DNA from: Trichosphaerium sp. ATCC 40318
Taxonomy: Eukaryota; Discosea; Flabellinia; Trichosidae
Reading direction: 5' to 3'
Length of the DNA: 64,000 nucleotides
Assembly (NCBI GenBank): GCA_038496445.1
Contig: JALMLS010000277.1
Span: forward strand, 310,001-374,000
The position numbers and the translations under genes are program-made. The notes under the pieces were generated by a model that saw nothing but the letters and a program-made list of their open reading frames with translations, did not search any database and had not been told where the DNA came from. Shown piece after piece: positions 58,665 through 64,000 of this stretch. Numbering within the stretch: position 1 is the first letter of the stretch; the number at the start of each line of letters is the position of its first letter.

Positions 58665-60362
58665 TTAAGTTCGGGGTCTTTTCCGGATCCCAGGCGTATT
58701 CTGTACTTGAGCAACTGGTAGATTCCAATCAATAGGTGTCTTGCCTTGCTCAGTGAGTATCTCATTAGCCTTTTTAAAATGACCACAGCCAAAAAACCCA
58801 GCTAAAGCAAAATCAGTTAACGTATTTCCTTCCCACTTCTATTTTTTTTTATTTTCAAAACTTCTGACTTACTCTTTACCATTGGAGAAGGATGTGCAGC
58901 TGTAAGTACATGATGACGACTCTTATCTATAAGCCTTGCTTTGTTTTTAGCATTACCACCCCTACAACAAAAAATAAGGCTTGAAAACATTTCAACAAAA
59001 CAAAACTCTGCCGGTTATCCACAAACGCTTGTTGACGTCTAAAAACCAAACTAAAAGAAAAAGAAACGTTCTTTTTTTGTGTTTTTTGTACATACACAAA
59101 CGTTCATTTTACCAAAGCTGAAATTCCACAACGTAGGTAACGGTTTTGTTGTCGGTTTTCATGAATTAACCAACGTACCATAATAAAAATATAACGCCAC
59201 TATTTTTATCACAAAGTGATCGTATTGCAGCGTCTGTGAATTTCTCCCATCCTTTTTGAAAGAATTAGAAAGGTCTGTGCAGTTTTCTCCCTTTTTGGTC
59301 ATAAGGAAAGGGATTTTTTTATTTTCTAAAAGTGGAGTTCTTTACAAAAACTGAAAAAAAAAAATAAACTACACAACGTAAAGTGTACAATTTGACTTAA
59401 ATTCAGTAGATAACAATACGTAGCATACGCCACTTAGAGTACCAAGGTTCAAAAATACACATACAAAAGCGGAACATAAAAAGTTTCGTTTCCAAAAAAA
59501 TCCAAAAAAATCCCAAGTGGGTAGTTGGTGAATTTTTCGGGTACCTTGGCCTTTGTGTTTATTTGGTGACTTTAATTCTACAGTCAACACTGCGTTTATC
59601 ATCAAGACACCTTGCTTAGCCCAATGTTCAAGAAATCCATGTCGTGGTATCTACAAAAAAATGTCACATTTACAAAAAAGGATATCCTCGTTTTGGCGCC
59701 TGTGGTGACGCTATTACCTTGAAATCAGGGTAGTTGTTCTGTAACTCCTTGTAAATATTCCTCAGAGATGCTAGAAGGAGTAAGGATGCAGATGGCCTGA
59801 GATTTGAAAATCGTTTAAAATACGTACGTGGTACACGTATGCCCATTTGAACGCTAAAACATAATCCATGCGCTTGACCAATACCATGGTAAGGATCTGA
59901 AAGGTTTCTTAATTTTCTTGCTTGTGAATAGACGAAAAGAGCGTTTAAACTAACCTTGTCCAATAATAACAACCTTCACATCCTCTGGGCTATTGTAATT
60001 GAAAGCAGAGAAAATTAACGGCTCTGGGGGTAAAATATGCGCTCTAGCCTTCTTTCTTGTATCCAAATACTTCACTAGTTCGCGCCAATAAGGCTTTGTA
60101 AACTCTTTCTTGGTATTAACAACTTTTATCGTTACATCGCTACAAAAGTACCTCCATTAAGAAGTTCATGCCATGATTTATTCGTCAGTTTCGTAGATAA
60201 ACGTTTTGCTAGAGCACGCAAACGATTCGCTTGTATACGCTCTAATTGTTCTTGTGTGAGAGGAGGCTCTTCCTCAACTACTTTGGATGGCGCAGGTGCT
60301 ACCTTTTGTCTCTTTGCTGGTTGTTGTGCCATTGAATTGAGTTTTTTGGATAGTTTTGTCAA
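58665..60362 (-). CDS. UNG: Uracil-DNA glycosylase (family 1)
   Basis: About eight exons. Two possible starts: ATG at 60362 ([10 protein letters not shown] then MAQQ) and ATG at 60332. The N-terminus is basic with KRQKVAP, a possible nuclear signal. Catalytic parts: [14 protein letters not shown] and [16 protein letters not shown] (water-activating Asp in GQDPYHG, split by an intron), [20 protein letters not shown] and [20 protein letters not shown]. They continue with [30 protein letters not shown] and [10 protein letters not shown] (58883-58894, HPSP Leu-loop region). The C-terminus is [11 protein letters not shown]. It removes uracil from DNA to start base-excision repair. All motifs are intact. 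Confidence 0.94.
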
Positions 60363-61836
60363 ACAATAAAGTAAAAATTTTTATCCCCAGATTCTGGCTC
60401 AAATGTAAGCGGTTATTAGAGTCTGATACGTAATTGTTGGTTTGACAGGAAAATGAATAGACTGTGAACGTCAGTTGAAGTTGCCTGTTCGAAAAAAGCA
60501 TCAATGGTTTTTCAACACGTGTATGTGCGACATAACTCACGTGTCCTTGATTGCCTTTTCGTTAACTCTTATATGATTGAGACATTCCTAGAGTTGGTGC
60601 CCCACCATGAGCTCTGACAAGTTCTACCTACTCTAGGATCGTGCTTCTAAGACCCATCATTACTCGTAAGTGATGCTCTAGCAACCAAACATCAGCCTTA
60701 TGGAACTTCTTGTGATACATCTATCATTGCTACGGATTACTAAAATCAAACAAATTACTATTGAAGCAAAAGGTATATTCTTGTAGACCATCATGACTCT
60801 TTGTTTCTAGTTCTGTTTTGACGACTATATTTCATTGCTTGAGTATACACAGAGACAAAAATACACTTGATAGAAGCTATGAGAATATATCTAGCAGTAT
60901 TACAACGCACACAACGTACTCTGTGAACGTAAATAGTCGCTTGAACTATTAGTGTTCGTGTATTCATTGTTTTTGTACTATCCTAACAAACTAATACTTA
61001 CACCTTCACTCGGCAGCATTGAGAAGATTTATTGAAATATTCTGTGAAGTAATCTTTATTTTTTAGCACTACACGACACTTTCTCTCAAAACACCCTTAT
61101 TCTTGTTTGCACATGTTTTTCAACTCTTTTTGAGAGTACCACGTTTTATTTTTCTAAGCATGTGCTCATGTACAAATACCTAACCTTAACCAAAACTAGA
61201 CATGGCGCATAGTGCTTGTGCTTCATCGAAACAAATTCTGGTATAGGGTAGGCAGTAGGGGCAACCCGAACATGAAACACTGCTACAAAAAATGTAAATT
61301 CTTCGTTATTTAATGGGTGTATCTCGTGCAAGTGCACTTGATCTCCTGTAAAACAAACAATCAAAGCACAGCATGCAATCGCCATTTTTTTTTATAACAC
61401 AGCATTGATACAGTTTCAATTGAAGTGGCTCTGTTCTCCAAGAATGGTATTGTATTTTATTGATGAGAGCTACAATGTCACGTGGATCTCTTTTAAACTG
61501 TATTGAGTTAAAATATACCACGTAGAACTGGCGCAATACCAATATGTGGCAGTTATTTAAAGTGGTGTTGTATAATTAAATAAAAGTCTTGTGCAAATCT
61601 CTTTTTTTTTGTGTAGCTAATCAACAATGATAGATGCCCTTTTTCAATTACATGCCAAAAGAACTCATGAGAGACAACATGTAGCGCTGAGTTGAGACAT
61701 CAATAGTGCTGTTGGAAGTCATAGACGAAGCTCAAAATGAAAGAAACAATACAATAACCAAAGTAATTGCAACCTTTTATACACGTCTTTATTTTTTTGT
61801 TTTGACAATGGTCGCTCAACTTAAAATTCCTCTTGT
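60363..61836. other. Gene-poor region between UDG and topoisomerase genes
   Basis: About 1.5 kb. Minus-strand frames at 61146-61385 (starts MAIACCALIVCFTGDQ, signal-like) and 61306-61542 overlap in different frames and could be parts of one small secreted protein, but no coherent gene was found. The rest (60.4-61.1 kb) shows no coding character, and I see no tRNA or snRNA shape. Confidence 0.4.
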
Positions 61837-63972
61837 TTAGAATTTCCAATCTGGATCAGCTTCCAACTCTCCAACTGCCTAGAGGAAAAAAGCTGATTAG
61901 TATACAACACATAAACAAAACGAACAAAAAAACAAAAAGAACAACAACAAGACACCAGTGACACGTGCCAAACAACAATGTTTCAAAAAAAAAAAAAAAA
62001 AAGCAACTTACCCAGTTAAATTTCTCTCTTGTCGTTTTAGGAAATACATGCTTGATTTCGAGTCCAGCGCGTTTACACCATGCAATAACAATACGTGGAT
62101 CAATGTAATTGAGCTTAGATGTTCCAAGAGCAACAGTCTTCAAATCATCCTATAAGACACAGTAGTGTAAGCAAACAACAAAGACTTCGATGAATGGATT
62201 TTTTTTTTACCTTTTGAAGTTTATCAATCTTTAGAGTATTCTTCTTCTTCAACGCTTGTTTTATCTTCCTATCTACTGCTTCTACAGAATTACCCAATGG
62301 TTTAGCTTTGCCATTAACCATATAAACCTCTGGTGTCTCTCCATTGGCCAAAGCCTTTTTACGTTTCTTCAAAACGACAAGCAACTCATCGACATCTCTT
62401 ATCTTTTTTCGAAAAAAAAAAAGTCAGGAGAGTTAAACATACTACAACATCACGTGATATCAAAATTTTCATATAAAGTGCTTACCTTAATATCAATCTT
62501 TTCGATAGTAGCATCATGAGTCTTTGATACTGAACGTTGATGGTTACAAAGTATAGCAACTGTCTTATTTGCTTTGTTGAAAAATGCCTTCTTTTCAGCA
62601 GTAGAAATATCATTATCGTCTGTATCCCATTTTGCTAATTCTTTCTCCATAGTATAGCTAGCATTATATGTACGGAATACTTTAGCAGATAATCCATTCA
62701 TATAAGACTTCAAGTGCTTATTCAATGAGGTAGTCTACGAAAAAAAAAAACTTAACAAAAAGCGGTTATGTTAAGTGAGCTTTCAGTACGTACAGTGATT
62801 TGATCAAAGATATTTTCTGTAGGAGCTTTTCCGTCCATAAATAGTTCAAAATTCTTGTATATCTTTGCAGGCACCTAAAACACAAAATCCAGTCAATACA
62901 AAAAACTCACCATCACCTCAAATTCAACGACATGTCTTTTCTGACCAAAAACTCAAAAAAAAACCCAAAAATCAAAAGGTGACAGGAGTATCACAAAAAT
63001 TTAAATTCGCTCAAAGTGTCTTCACGTACCTTGACAGTGTTCTCATAACGCATAGAATCCTTACCAAGAAAGTCAAATTTCAAACTTGAATCTTCAACAT
63101 TTTCGACATGCTCAACACGAAGAGAACAACAACCGACAGTATCAGCCTCATCATTACGATTCTTTTCATTACCAACACGAAGAGCTAACTTATCAATAGT
63201 CCACATAGCAGTAGCACGTTGTCTAATTGGAGTAGCCTTGCTTGATAATTCTTTAGTATAATCAGCTCTAATACCTCCAATCATATCCTATAACAAACCG
63301 TCAGTCAATATATTACAAATGTAACAAAAGAAAAAAAACAAATCTCATAAAAACTTGCAATACCTACCTTTAGTTTACGGACAATTTCGAACTTGGATCT
63401 ATCAGACTTTCCTCTGATTGAAGATTGAGCAGCAAATTGTACATATTTATGATCATTGTTGATATTTTCTTTCCAACAAGCTATCCACGTAACTTCTGGG
63501 TTGTGAATAATAGGTCCCCAAGAATGTCCAGGGACAGGGCAAGGAGGTACTTTAGCTCCTTTTGATAAGTTCAATGATATTTGCTCTGGCATTACACGTT
63601 TCTTTAACTTGCCAGCTTTAGGATGGTTACCTATGAAACAAGTCAGTACGATACAATCGAAGAAAACAAAAGTTGAGATGAGTTTCTGGGGTTTTTTTGG
63701 TTTTTGATCAAAAAACGAGCTTTAAGTTTGTTTTCTCGTGTGTAAGTACGTACCACGTCCAAGGAAAAGACCTGGTGGTTCTACTGTGAAGTTACCAAGA
63801 GCTTCACGCTTACCATCCAAGATTGCGTAACCAAACTTCTTTTTAAGTTCTGCTTTTTTGTTTTTCTCAATATCCTTCTCAGCCTTTGTTCTGTTTTTAC
63901 GGATTTGCTTTTGCTCCTCAAGGTACGTATTGATTGCTGTAAAATCGCACTTATCGAATTCTTGAATCAAAT
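61837..63972 (-). CDS. TOP1: DNA topoisomerase IB, C-terminal part (5' end outside window)
   Basis: Eight exons or so; the 5' exons lie beyond the right edge (acceptor AG just before 63972). Core subdomains: [95 protein letters not shown] (catalytic Arg), [14 protein letters not shown], and [15 protein letters not shown]. They continue with [20 protein letters not shown] and [10 protein letters not shown] (catalytic His), a coiled-coil linker, and [20 protein letters not shown], where the Tyr (codon 62105-62107) links to DNA. Ends PDWKF at TAA 61837-61839. It relaxes supercoils ahead of replication and transcription in the nucleus. All catalytic residues seen are conserved. Confidence 0.95.
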
Positions 63973-64000
63973 GCTAGAAAAATACTTAACAGATACACCT

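Noticed and set aside
1-64000. Bacterial or organelle origin of the window
   Set aside because: Spliceosomal introns in nearly every gene, eukaryote-only families (ELMO, WDR24, TOP1B) and secretory-type membrane topology exclude it.

Overview
The window is nuclear DNA of a compact, AT-rich eukaryotic genome, almost certainly a free-living protist. Genes lie 70-1700 bp apart on both strands. Nearly all are split by many short introns, mostly 40-70 nt and a few of 23-30 nt, with a strong GTACGT/GTAAGT donor and AG acceptor. Gene content includes ELMO, GATOR2 WDR24, BRCC45/BABAM2, a TNFAIP8 (TIPE) homologue, a DEG/ENaC-like channel, RapGAP, alpha-2-macroglobulin, GT8 and GT61 glycosyltransferases, COQ7, sulfite oxidase and topoisomerase IB. 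This suits a heterotrophic, probably amoeboid or flagellate lineage with animal-like signalling genes (amoebozoan, unicellular holozoan or heterolobosean-like). The sequence alone does not fix the lineage. I saw no rRNA, tRNA, transposon or CRISPR array.

Layout: 1-4.3 kb, 3' part of an alpha-2-macroglobulin-like gene with a ubiquitin-like tail. 4.7-9.2 kb, secreted PAN/beta-trefoil lectin, MYND protein, secreted glycoside-hydrolase-like protein with a C-terminal jelly roll. 9.4-13.3 kb, COQ7, DEG/ENaC-like channel, BABAM2. 13.6-18.3 kb, WDR24 and a PH-TNFAIP8 fusion. 18.6-24.1 kb, secreted VWD protein and a type II GT8 glycosyltransferase. 25.1-31.7 kb, PIMT-like methyltransferase, GT61 glycosyltransferase, PAK/STE20-like kinase. 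32.2-37.9 kb, GST, an orphan, and two single-pass surface proteins. 39.6-46.6 kb, an orphan basic protein and ELMO. 47.7-50.4 kb, sulfite oxidase and a secreted protein. 51.0-57.5 kb, a W-repeat/PD-(D/E)XK nuclease and a PH-peroxiredoxin-like-RapGAP fusion. 58.0-64 kb, cytochrome b5, uracil-DNA glycosylase and topoisomerase IB (5' end outside).

These genes do not form an operon. Several themes recur: secreted or surface proteins and the glycosyltransferases that could decorate them; membrane and small-GTPase signalling (ELMO, PH-TIPE, PH-RapGAP, STE20-like kinase, PH domains); and genome maintenance (UDG, TOP1, BABAM2, the repeat/nuclease protein). The most unusual items are the W-repeat/nuclease protein, the PH-TIPE fusion, the PH-PRXL2-RapGAP fusion, the alpha-2-macroglobulin with a grainyhead-like beta-grasp tail, the 23-30 nt introns, and a marked excess of the palindrome CACGTG. 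Exon junctions were read by eye from frame continuity and GT-AG rules, so gene ends are firmer than internal junctions.
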